DNA of 64,000 bases from the NCBI GenBank assembly GCA_041394725.1, contig JAWKHR010000035.1, positions 1-64,000 of the forward strand. The letters are read 5' to 3'. The stretch's first letter is position 1. Each line of letters opens with the position of its first letter. The notes beneath the pieces are model-generated. The model saw only the letters and a program-made list of their open reading frames with translations. It ran no database searches and had not been told where the DNA came from. This DNA comes from JAWKHR01 sp041394725 (GTDB taxonomy: Bacteria > Acidobacteriota > Vicinamibacteria > Vicinamibacterales > SCN-69-37). A program made the position numbers and the translations under genes. Below, one piece after another: positions 34,347 to 41,688 of this stretch.

Positions 34347-35091
34347 CACGACGCCGCGGAAGATCGAGCGGGCGCAGGACCAGCTGTTCCGCGAGCCGGG
34401 CGGCGCGGCGGGCAAGTACAGCACGCTCATCGTGGGCCGACCTGGCCTGGGTGCGCTCCTCGCCTACGAGTGCGTGGTGCTGCTGTCGCAGGCCGTGCCC
34501 GGCGCGCTCGGCTTGGCCCTGCGCAAGCTGCTGTACCCGCGGCTGCTCGGCGGATGCGGCCGCAACGTCGTGTTCGGCCAGAATGTCGTCCTCCGCCATC
34601 CTCACAAGATCCACATCGGCGACAACGTCGTCATCGACGACAACTGCCTCCTCGACGCCAAGGGCGACGGCAACGCCGGCATCCGCATCGGCAGCGGGGT
34701 GTTCGTCGGGCGCAACACGATCCTCTCGTGCAAGAACGGCGACATCGAACTGGGCGATGGGGTGAACGTCGGGTTCAACTGCGAGATTTTCTCGGCCAGC
34801 CGCGTCCGGATCGGGCCCGACACGCTCCTGGCGGCCTACGTCTACCTCGTGGGCGGCGACCACGATTTCGCGGACACCGATCGGCCGGTCATCGACCAGG
34901 CACGGCGGTCGGCCGGCGTCACGGTCGGCGCGGGTGCGTGGATCGGCGCCGGCGCGAAGATCCTCGACGGCGTGACGATCGGCGATCGCGCGATCATCGG
35001 CGCCGCGGCCGTCGTCAAGGACGACGTGCCGGAAGCCGCGACCGCGGTCGGCATCCCGGCACGCGTGGTCGGGCGGCGGCACGAGGCCTGA
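34327..35091 (+). CDS. Hexapeptide-repeat (LbetaH) acyltransferase
   Basis: A 254-aa protein with a left-handed beta-helix built of hexapeptide repeats between about residues 90 and 250, for example IGDNVVIDDNCLLDAKGDG, IGSGVFVGRNTILSCKNGD and VGAGAWIGAGAKILDGVTIG. The catalytic-type His is plausible in GGDHDFAD (about 178-185). The family acetylates or acylates sugars using acyl-CoA or acyl-ACP. GTG 34327 lies inside the end of the epimerase gene, with 20 nt of overlap. Probably decorates the glycan produced by the operon. Confidence 0.85.
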   Translation: MSSAGSDTTPRKIERAQDQLFREPGGAAGKYSTLIVGRPGLGALLAYECVVLLSQAVPGALGLALRKLLYPRLLGGCGRNVVFGQNVVLRHPHKIHIGDNVVIDDNCLLDAKGDGNAGIRIGSGVFVGRNTILSCKNGDIELGDGVNVGFNCEIFSASRVRIGPDTLLAAYVYLVGGDHDFADTDRPVIDQARRSAGVTVGAGAWIGAGAKILDGVTIGDRAIIGAAAVVKDDVPEAATAVGIPARVVGRRHEA

Positions 35092-35095
35092 CCGC

Positions 35096-36136
35096 GTGGC
35101 CGCGATCGCCGTCGTCACATCCGCGCCGCCCCTGACGGGCGGTGGACATCTCGTCATCGCGCACGCGCTCGAGCACGCCCTCCGCGAGGCCGGCCACCAG
35201 GTCGGCATCGTCACCACGCCGTCGAACCGGTTCGGACGCCAGGGGCCGGCGTACCTCGCGAACTGGCTGACCGACGTCGGCATGACGGGCGACGGCCGGC
35301 ACGTGGACCAGGTCATCTCGCTGCGGTTCCCGTCGTACGCGGTCCGGCACCCGAAGCACGTGAGCTGGCTGAACCACACGATGCGCGAGTACTACGACCT
35401 GTGGGACGAGTTCAGCGCCGGGCTCTCGCCGCAGGGCCGGGTCAAGGAGGGCGTCCGTCGCGCGCTGATTCACCGGGCCGACACGTTCTTCCTCGGGCGC
35501 GTCACGAAGCGGTTCGTCCAGTCCGGCGAGATTCGCGAGCGGCTCATGCGCTGGAATCACCTCGACGCCGAAGTCCTGCACCCGCCCCCGCCGCCAAGGC
35601 CCTACCGCTGCGACGGCTACGGCGACTTCCTGTTCTTCTCGTCGCGGCTGACGGCGCTCAAGCGCGCCGACCTGCTGCTGCGCGCGCTGGCCGAACCGGC
35701 CGCGGCCGGCGTGCGGTGCATCATCGGCGGCGAGGGCGAGGCGCGCCCGGCGCTCGAGACGCTGGCGCGCGAGCTCGCGCTGGATGGCCGGGTGACGTTC
35801 ACCGGCGCGCTGTCGGAGGACGCGCTGGTCGATCACCTGGCGCGGTGCCGGGCGGTGGTCTTCATCCCGAAGCGCGAGGACTACGGGTTCGTCACCGTGG
35901 AAGCGTTCGCGTCCGCCAAGGCGGTCGTCACCTGCGCGGACAGCGGCGGCCCGCTCGACTTCGTCGTCCCGGCCGAGACCGGCTGGGTCACCGAGCCCGC
36001 GCCCGCCGCGCTGGCCACGGCGCTCGCCGGGGCGATGGCCGACGCGGCCGGGGCCGAGCGCATGGGGCGCGCCGCCCGAGCCAGGGTGGCGCCGATGTCG
36101 TGGGCGGACGTCGCCCGCCGCCTGGTGATCGTCTGA
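35096..36136 (+). CDS. Family 4 glycosyltransferase
   Basis: A 346-aa GT-B glycosyltransferase beginning at GTG 35096, 4 nt after the acyltransferase stop. N-domain: VVTSAPPLTGGGHLVIAHAL (about 5-24) with a Gly-rich loop. C-domain: FLFFSSRLTALKRADLLLRA (about 178-197), GGEGEARPALETLA, and the E-x7-E motif in PKREDYGFVTVEAFASAKA (about 259-277). It ends the five-gene operon. Likely acts on a cytoplasmic lipid-linked intermediate; no specific donor can be assigned. Confidence 0.88.
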   Translation: MAAIAVVTSAPPLTGGGHLVIAHALEHALREAGHQVGIVTTPSNRFGRQGPAYLANWLTDVGMTGDGRHVDQVISLRFPSYAVRHPKHVSWLNHTMREYYDLWDEFSAGLSPQGRVKEGVRRALIHRADTFFLGRVTKRFVQSGEIRERLMRWNHLDAEVLHPPPPPRPYRCDGYGDFLFFSSRLTALKRADLLLRALAEPAAAGVRCIIGGEGEARPALETLARELALDGRVTFTGALSEDALVDHLARCRAVVFIPKREDYGFVTVEAFASAKAVVTCADSGGPLDFVVPAETGWVTEPAPAALATALAGAMADAAGAERMGRAARARVAPMSWADVARRLVIV

Positions 36137-36158
36137 CGTGAGGCCCGCGCGGTGGTCC

Positions 36159-36188
36159 TTGCCACGCCCGCGGGCGCCAATCGACAAT
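36159..36188 (+). promoter_or_regulatory. Candidate sigma-70 promoter for ttcA
   Basis: TTGCCA (36159-36164), 18-nt spacer, GACAAT (36183-36188). Predicted transcription start near 36195, giving a leader of about 56 nt that is almost entirely occupied by two hairpins. Confidence 0.45.
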
Positions 36189-36196
36189 GACGGGTG

Positions 36197-36240
36197 GCCC
36201 GGCCCCGAGGCCGGGCACGGTCGCGCGGCACGCCGCGCGA
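36197..36240 (+). promoter_or_regulatory. Two tandem hairpins in the ttcA leader
   Basis: Hairpin 1 is 36197-36216: GCCCGGCC / GGCCGGGC, loop CCGA. Hairpin 2 is 36221-36240: TCGCGCGGC / GCCGCGCGA, two-nt AC loop as written (probably opens to six). Hairpin 2 ends exactly where the GGAGG ribosome site (36241-36245) begins. Both stems are perfect. Confidence 0.5.
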
Positions 36241-36250
36241 GGAGGACTGC

Positions 36251-37057
36251 GTGGGGTACCGCACGCCGCTCGAGACGCGGCTCGCGAAGAAGGTGACGAC
36301 GGCGATCGTCGAGCACGGCCTGATCGAGGACGGCGACCGCGTGATGGTCGGCCTCTCCGGCGGCAAGGACAGCTGGGCGCTGATGGAGATCCTCGACGTC
36401 CTGCGCCGCCGCGCCCCGATCGACTTCTCGATCGTCGCGGTCAACATCAACTCCGGCTACGCCGAGTTCCGGCACGATCTCGTCACCGGCGCCTGCGACG
36501 CACGCGGGTGGGAGTGTCGCGTCGAGCACACGACGATCGGCGCGGTGATGGACGACATCCTCGACGATGGCGAGACGCCGTGTTCGCTCTGCGCGCGCTT
36601 CCGGCGAGGCGTGCTCTACCGCGTCGCCGACCAGGTCGGCGCGACGAAGATCGCGCTCGGCCATCACCTCGACGACTTCGTCGAGACCGTGCTCCTCAAC
36701 CTGTTCTTCCAGGGCTCGCTCAAGGCCATGCCGGCGAGGCTCGTCTCCGACAGCGGCCGGCACGTGGTCATCCGGCCGCTCGTCTACGTCACCGAGGCCG
36801 AGGCGCGGGCGTACACGCAGGAGGTCGGCCTCCCGGTGATCGGCTGCTGCTGCCCGGCCTGCGGCGACCTGAGCCTGAAGCGCCAGCGGCTCAAGCGCCT
36901 CATCTCCGACCTCGAGGTGGAGCATCCGGACATCAAGCAGTCGATGATCAAGGCGCTCGCGAACGTCGTCCCGAGCCACCTGCTCGATCGGCGCTTGTAC
37001 GCGCCGGCGGAAACGGCTATAAAGACCCGTGAGCCTGCGCGCGCCGCGACCCCCTGA
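36251..37057 (+). CDS. ttcA: tRNA 2-thiolation enzyme, TtcA family
   Basis: A 268-aa PP-loop ATPase. The PP-loop SGGKDS is at residues 36-41. Two cysteines CSLC (111-114) and a cysteine cluster CCCPACG (199-205) match the Fe-S-binding pattern of the TtcA/TtuA group, which thiolates tRNA (C32 in TtcA). The GHHLDDFVETVLLNLFFQG block is also characteristic. An open frame continues upstream, but GTG 36251 follows a clear GGAGG (36241-36245) and gives the usual N-terminus. Preceded by its own promoter and hairpin leader. A dtd promoter is embedded in its 3' end. Confidence 0.88.
   Translation: MGYRTPLETRLAKKVTTAIVEHGLIEDGDRVMVGLSGGKDSWALMEILDVLRRRAPIDFSIVAVNINSGYAEFRHDLVTGACDARGWECRVEHTTIGAVMDDILDDGETPCSLCARFRRGVLYRVADQVGATKIALGHHLDDFVETVLLNLFFQGSLKAMPARLVSDSGRHVVIRPLVYVTEAEARAYTQEVGLPVIGCCCPACGDLSLKRQRLKRLISDLEVEHPDIKQSMIKALANVVPSHLLDRRLYAPAETAIKTREPARAATP
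36995..37023 (+). promoter_or_regulatory. Sigma-70 promoter for dtd inside ttcA 3' end
   Basis: TTGTAC (36995-37000), 17-nt spacer, TATAAA (37018-37023). Leader about 88 nt to ATG 37118. The leader contains an 11-bp direct repeat CCGGCGCCGCG at 37061-37071 and 37082-37092. Confidence 0.55.
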
Positions 37058-37117
37058 TCTCCGGCGCCGCGAACACGGATCCCGGCGCCGCGCGCGCGTT
37101 CCGCGGGTCGCCTGCCG

Positions 37118-37567
37118 ATGAGGTGCGTCGTGCAGCGCGTCAGCCGTGCGTCGGTCACGGTCGACGGGACGGTCGTCGGGCAGATCGGGGCGGGATTGTT
37201 GGTACTGGTGGGCGTCGAGCGGGGAGACGGTCCAACCGACATCGACTACGTCGCGTCGAAGCTCCGAGGCCTCCGCGTGTTCGCCGACGACGAAGGACGG
37301 ATGAACCGTTCGGTGGTGGACACCGGCGGAGGGCTGCTGGTCGTCTCGCAGTTCACGCTGCTCGGCGACGTCCGGCGGGGGAGGCGGCCGGCGTTCGACG
37401 CGGCGGCGTCTCCCGGAGACGCGCGGGCAGCCTACGAGGCCCTGCTGGCACGGCTTCGCGGCGACGGACTGGCCGTGCAGTCCGGTGAGTTCCAGGCCCA
37501 CATGGACGTGGACCTCGTCAACGATGGCCCCGTGACCCTCCTGCTCGACAGCCGACGACTGTTCTGA
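37118..37567 (+). CDS. dtd: D-aminoacyl-tRNA deacylase
   Basis: A 149-aa proofreading enzyme that hydrolyses D-amino acids (and glycine) mischarged on tRNA. The family start RCVVQRVSRASVTVDG (about 2-17), the SQFTLLGDVRRGRRPAF block (about 79-95, with the Ser-Gln-Phe-Thr motif) and the C-terminal VNDGPVTLLLDS (about 135-146, the NxGPVT motif) are all present. The usual form of the last motif is Gly-Cys/Ser-Pro-Val-Thr; here it is GPVT. Length is as expected. Confidence 0.96.
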   Translation: MRCVVQRVSRASVTVDGTVVGQIGAGLLVLVGVERGDGPTDIDYVASKLRGLRVFADDEGRMNRSVVDTGGGLLVVSQFTLLGDVRRGRRPAFDAAASPGDARAAYEALLARLRGDGLAVQSGEFQAHMDVDLVNDGPVTLLLDSRRLF

Positions 37568-37583
37568 CGGAAGGAGACATCGC

Positions 37584-38441
37584 GTGAGACAGCTGTTCAC
37601 CCGTACGATGGCCGTGATGGGCCTGTGCGTCCTGGCCGCCGCGCCGGCGCTGGCCCAGTCGCGCCCGCTCGCCACCGAGGATCCCGAGACGGTGCCGGCC
37701 GGCTACATCCTGGTCGAGGCCGGATTCGACGTCCTGCGCGACGTGCACTATCCGGCGTCGGGCCTCACCGGCAACCTTTTCACCGTCGGGACGTTCGGCC
37801 TCAGCTTCGGCGTCAGCTCGATTGCCGAGATCCAGCTCGATGGCGGATTGCGCGACCGGCTGGCCATCACCGCGCGCGACCCGGACGCGCCGCTGGCCGA
37901 CATGCTGGACGTCAGCGGCGACTCCACCAGCGATTTCCGCGACCTGGTCATCGGCGCGAAGGTCCGGTTCCTGTCCGAGACCGCCTCCCGGCCGGCGATG
38001 GCCGTGCGCTTCTCGACGCGGCTGCCGAATGCCGGCAACGAGAGCGGCCTCGGCCTCGATACGACGGACTTCCATTTCGGGCTGGGCGTGGCCAAGACGG
38101 TCCAGCAGATCCGCGTCGCGGGCAACTTCGGGTTCGGGATCCTCGGCGACCCGGTGCGCGGCGATCGGCAGAACGACGTGCTCGACTACGGCCTCTCGGT
38201 GGCCCGGGCGGTGGCGCCGGGCACGGAGCTGGTGGTGGAGGTCAACGGCCGGCTCAATACCCGTTCGGGCGAGCCGCCGGTGGGCACCGGCTCCCGGTCG
38301 GCGGCGCGAATCGGCGGCCGGTTCACGCGAGGGCCCGTCCGGCTCGACGGCGCGTTCATTCTCGGCCTGACCAACGACGACCCCAACTGGGGGTTCACCG
38401 TCGGCGCGACGTGGGTGTTCAAAGCGTTCGACGTCCGGTGA
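37584..38441 (+). CDS. Outer-membrane porin-like protein
   Basis: A 285-aa exported protein with a signal peptide at 1-25 (MGLCVLAAAPALAQ). The mature chain opens SRPLATEDPETVPAGYILVE, a pattern seen in MetA-pathway/DUF3187-type outer-membrane proteins, and continues with alternating strands through to WGFTVGATWVFKAFDVR. Likely a beta-barrel; solute unknown. GTG 37584 has AAGGAGA 7 nt upstream (37571-37577). It lies 16 nt after dtd and may be co-transcribed with it. Its last 23 nt overlap the convergent dehydrogenase gene. Confidence 0.7.
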   Translation: MRQLFTRTMAVMGLCVLAAAPALAQSRPLATEDPETVPAGYILVEAGFDVLRDVHYPASGLTGNLFTVGTFGLSFGVSSIAEIQLDGGLRDRLAITARDPDAPLADMLDVSGDSTSDFRDLVIGAKVRFLSETASRPAMAVRFSTRLPNAGNESGLGLDTTDFHFGLGVAKTVQQIRVAGNFGFGILGDPVRGDRQNDVLDYGLSVARAVAPGTELVVEVNGRLNTRSGEPPVGTGSRSAARIGGRFTRGPVRLDGAFILGLTNDDPNWGFTVGATWVFKAFDVR

Positions 38442-40059
38442 GCGCGTCGTTCGGCGGGTAGATCCGCTCGATCTCGGCGATCTCGCGCGCGACGTCCTCG
38501 GCCGACCAGCCGAGCGGGCCCGCCATGGCCGCCGCCGCGCGCTCCAGGGCCGCGCGACCGGGATGCCCGGCCGATCCGAGCGGCGTGCGCCGCAGGACGG
38601 CGTCGGTGAGCGTGCGCGCCGACGCGTGTTCGGCCGCGTAGGAGAACTCGCCGGTCAGGTAGGGCTGATCGTCGGTGAGCCGATCGAGTGCCTGCCGCTC
38701 GATGGCGTGCGTCACGACCGCCACGGCTTCGGTGCTGTACCAGCTCGTGAGGTGTTCCCGCACGTCGCGATCGAGATCCAGGCGATGCTCCCGGAGCGCC
38801 TCGGTCAGGCGCCCCTCGCCGTCTGCGATGCCGGCGTAAGGCAGCGGCACGGACGCGGTCCGGCAGCGCCCGGCGTGGCGGCCGAGCTCGGCCAGGACGG
38901 CGTTGACGGCGGCTTCGGCCGCGGTGCGGGCGTTCGTGTACTTCACGCCGACGAGCGAGACGAGACCTCGCGTCCCCTGGCGCGCGTGTCGGATGATGCG
39001 CGTGTCGGCGAGCAGTTCGGCCCGGCCGCGTCGTGTCGTGGCGGGGACGAGCCCGTGGTGCACGAGCCGGACGTCGGTGGCCTGGACGTCGAGGGCCCGG
39101 AAGGTCGCCTGGATGTCCGAGAGGAACGCCTCGACGGCCTCGATGGGCGGGCGCGGTTCATCCGGGCCGACGAAGGCCGTGGACTGGTGGGTGCCGACGA
39201 GCACGAACCCGCGCCAGGGCACGGCCGTCAGCGTGCGGCCGGACGGGCCCCGCGCGGCGGTGGCGATGTCGCGGGCCGGCCGATCGACCAGCAGGTTCAT
39301 GGCCCGGAGCAGCGGCGGGGCGCCGGACGCCCCGAACGCCTCGAGCAGCGGTCCGAGCGCGCTGCCGGCGGCCAGCAGCGTCACGCGCGCCGGCACGTCG
39401 AGTTCCCGGCCGGTCAGCTCGTCCCGCACGCGCGCCCCCGCGACGGCGGCGCCTTCGCGCAGCGGCGCCACGGCACGGGCGTGGTTCGCGAGCACGGCGC
39501 CCGCGTCGCGCGCGGCGAGCGCCACGGTCCACGTCAGGCGATCCGGGTGCTTCGCCTGGTAGTCGTACCAGACGGCGCCGCCCGCGAGCCGCTGTCCGTC
39601 GATGCCGGGAAACAGGCGGCGCGTGGCCGCCGCCGATTCGAGCCGCGCGCGCGGCAGGTGCAGTTCGGGAGAGACACCGGTGTTGCGGCCGCGGCCCAGC
39701 AGGTCGTAGGCACGGAAGCCCGCGCGCAGCACGAGCGGCGATCGCTTCGTGAACCGGTAGGTGCCGACCAGGAAGGGCAGCGGCCGCACCAGGTGCGGGG
39801 CGATGTGGGCCCACGTCCGCCGCTCGTGGATCTGGCGGCGAGCCTTCAGCAGGCGCCCGCGCTCCAGTTCGCGCAGGCCGCCGTGCAGCGTGCGCTGGTG
39901 GTTGAACGACAGCCCGCCCCCGAAGTCGGCTGCCTCGACGAGGCCGACCCGCAGGCCGCGCTGGGCGGCGTCATAGGCCGCGAACAGCCCGTGCACGCCG
40001 CCGCCGACGACGAGCAGGTCGAGCGGGTCTCGGGTGAGTGCGTCCAGATCTCGCGTCAA
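38419..40059 (-). CDS. glpD: FAD-dependent glycerol-3-phosphate dehydrogenase (GlpD type)
   Basis: A 546-aa membrane-associated flavoprotein that oxidises sn-glycerol 3-phosphate to DHAP with transfer of electrons to quinone. FAD-binding VVGGGVHGLFAAYDAAQRG is at about residues 16-34. The family FGGGLSFNHQRTLHGGLREL block follows (about 46-65), then GVKYTNARTAAEAAVNAVLA near residue 370 and the C-terminal helical cap. The stretch around the first motif fits GlpD, but substrate specificity cannot be proven from sequence; other FAD alpha-hydroxy-acid oxidases share the fold. No glpF, glpK or glp regulator is nearby. Confidence 0.78.
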   Translation of the reverse strand: MTRDLDALTRDPLDLLVVGGGVHGLFAAYDAAQRGLRVGLVEAADFGGGLSFNHQRTLHGGLRELERGRLLKARRQIHERRTWAHIAPHLVRPLPFLVGTYRFTKRSPLVLRAGFRAYDLLGRGRNTGVSPELHLPRARLESAAATRRLFPGIDGQRLAGGAVWYDYQAKHPDRLTWTVALAARDAGAVLANHARAVAPLREGAAVAGARVRDELTGRELDVPARVTLLAAGSALGPLLEAFGASGAPPLLRAMNLLVDRPARDIATAARGPSGRTLTAVPWRGFVLVGTHQSTAFVGPDEPRPPIEAVEAFLSDIQATFRALDVQATDVRLVHHGLVPATTRRGRAELLADTRIIRHARQGTRGLVSLVGVKYTNARTAAEAAVNAVLAELGRHAGRCRTASVPLPYAGIADGEGRLTEALREHRLDLDRDVREHLTSWYSTEAVAVVTHAIERQALDRLTDDQPYLTGEFSYAAEHASARTLTDAVLRRTPLGSAGHPGRAALERAAAAMAGPLGWSAEDVAREIAEIERIYPPNDALTGRRTL

Positions 40060-40078
40060 GAGGGTCCCCGGTTGCGCC

Positions 40079-40084
40079 TATAGT
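40079..40084 (+). promoter_or_regulatory. -10 element TATAGT upstream of methyltransferase
   Basis: TATAGT ends 9 nt before ATG 40094, so the message would be nearly leaderless. No clear -35. Confidence 0.38.
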
Positions 40085-40093
40085 AGTCGGCCG

Positions 40094-40858
40094 ATGCCCA
40101 CGCCCACGAGCGCCGATGTCCGCGCCTACTGGAACCACCGCATCCACGACCTCGAGATTTCGTCGCACGAGCCGGGGTCCCGCGGCTTCTTCGCGGACCT
40201 CGATGCCTACCACTTCGAGAAGCTCCACCACCTGCTGCGCCTCGTGGATTTCGAGGCGTGGCGCGGACGCGACGTATTAGACGTGGGATGCGGCGCCGGG
40301 GTTGAGGTCGTCCGCTTCGCCCGCGGCGGGGCCCGGACCGTGGGGGTGGATCTGGCCGACTCGGCCACCGCGCTGACCCGTGAGAACCTGGCGCAGCAGG
40401 GCCTCCGCGCCGGCGTCGTCACCGCCGACGGCGAGGCGCTCCCGTTCCCCGACGCGGCCTTCGATTTCGTCTACGCGCATGGCGTGGTCCAGTACGCCGC
40501 CGACGACCGGCGGGTCGTGGCCGAGTGCCATCGCGTGCTGCGGCCGGGCGGCGTCGCCATGTTCCAGGTCTACAACCGGATTTCGTGGCTCCACCTGCTG
40601 TCGAAGGTGATGAAGGTGCCGCTCGAGCACGAGGACGCGCCGCGGCTGCGTCGGTACTCGATTCCCGAGTTTCGCGCCCTCGTGGCGCCCTTCGCCCGCG
40701 TCGAGATCGTGCCCGAGCGCTTCCCGGTCAGGAGCCGGCTGCACAAGGGCTGGAAGGGCGCGGTCTACAATGCCGGCTTCGTGGGCGGGTTCAACGCGCT
40801 GCCGCGCGCCTGGGTCCGTCGCTTCGGCTGGCACCTGCTGGCGTTCTGCACGAAATGA
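40094..40858 (+). CDS. Class I SAM-dependent methyltransferase
   Basis: A 254-aa methyltransferase. Motif I VLDVGCGAGVEVVRFA (about 59-74), post-I TVGVDLADSATALT, motif II AFDFVYAHGVVQYAADD (about 118-134), motif III VLRPGGVAMFQVYNR (about 145-159). The C-terminal segment with RLHKGWKGAVYN lies beyond the core. Resembles UbiE/COQ5-like or natural-product methyltransferases, but the substrate is unknown. ATG 40094 follows a TATAGT box closely; the stop overlaps dapF by ATGA. Co-expression with lysine/peptidoglycan-precursor synthesis is thus likely, though no functional link is known. Confidence 0.85.
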   Translation: MPTPTSADVRAYWNHRIHDLEISSHEPGSRGFFADLDAYHFEKLHHLLRLVDFEAWRGRDVLDVGCGAGVEVVRFARGGARTVGVDLADSATALTRENLAQQGLRAGVVTADGEALPFPDAAFDFVYAHGVVQYAADDRRVVAECHRVLRPGGVAMFQVYNRISWLHLLSKVMKVPLEHEDAPRLRRYSIPEFRALVAPFARVEIVPERFPVRSRLHKGWKGAVYNAGFVGGFNALPRAWVRRFGWHLLAFCTK

Positions 40859-41688
40859 GTGGCGACACGCGCACGACGGTCCGGCTCGTCAAGGCGCAGG
40901 CGCTCGGCAACGACTTCCTGCTCCATGCCGTGGACCGGCTCCCGGGGGCCGAGGCGGCGCCCCTCGCGCGCCGGCTGTGCGACCGGCACCGCGGCGTGGG
41001 CGGCGACGGCCTGATGTGCGTCGAGGCCACCGGCGCCGGCGCGCGGACCCGACTCTTCAACGCCGACGGCGGCATCGCGGAGGTCTCGGGAAACGGCGTG
41101 CGGTGCGTCGCCGCCTGGCTGGCCCGGCAGCGCGGGCTCGTACCGGGTGGGAGCCTGACGATCGAGACCGACGCCGGCGCAAGGCCCCTGACCCTCGTCG
41201 CCCGCGACGCCGGGCGATGGACGTTCCGCGCGGCGATGGGCGTACCGCGCGACCTGCGGGAGGTCGACCTCGACGTGGAGGGCCGGCCGGTGCGGGTCGT
41301 GACGCTCGACATGGGCAACCCGCAGTGTGTCGTGCTGGGGCCCGCGACCGACGCGCGGCTGCACGGCCTGGCGGGCGCGATCGCGCGTCACCCGCACTTC
41401 CCGGCGGGCACCAACGTGGAACTCGTGGACGTGCGCACCGCCGACAGGCTCGAGATCCTGATCTGGGAGCGCGGGGTCGGTCCCACCGAAGCGTCGGGCA
41501 CCGGGGCCTGTGCCTCGGCGGTGGCCGCGGCGCGCTTTGGCGGCGCCTCCCGGGTCGCCGACGTGGCCTCGCCCGGCGGCGTGCAGCGCGTGGAGTGGAC
41601 CGACGAGGGCGTGTGGCTCACCGGGTGGGCCGAGCTGGTGGCCGCCGTCGAGGCCTGGCTGCCGGACACGAGGGAGCAGGGAGCATGA
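40855..41688 (+). CDS. dapF: Diaminopimelate epimerase family protein, first catalytic Cys replaced by Ser
   Basis: A 277-aa protein of the DapF/PhzF fold, which normally interconverts LL- and meso-diaminopimelate using two cysteines. The N-half opens KAQALGNDFLLHAVD. NADGGIAEVSGNGVRC (about 69-84) is the first active-site block; canonical enzymes have Cys in the position of Ser78. The second block EASGTGACASAVAA keeps its Cys (Cys219). GNPQCVVL and the C-terminal region are typical. ATG 40855 overlaps the methyltransferase stop, and its stop overlaps the DASS transporter start. It may be an active Ser/Cys variant, a paralogue with another substrate, or inactive. Confidence 0.82.
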   Translation: MSGDTRTTVRLVKAQALGNDFLLHAVDRLPGAEAAPLARRLCDRHRGVGGDGLMCVEATGAGARTRLFNADGGIAEVSGNGVRCVAAWLARQRGLVPGGSLTIETDAGARPLTLVARDAGRWTFRAAMGVPRDLREVDLDVEGRPVRVVTLDMGNPQCVVLGPATDARLHGLAGAIARHPHFPAGTNVELVDVRTADRLEILIWERGVGPTEASGTGACASAVAAARFGGASRVADVASPGGVQRVEWTDEGVWLTGWAELVAAVEAWLPDTREQGA

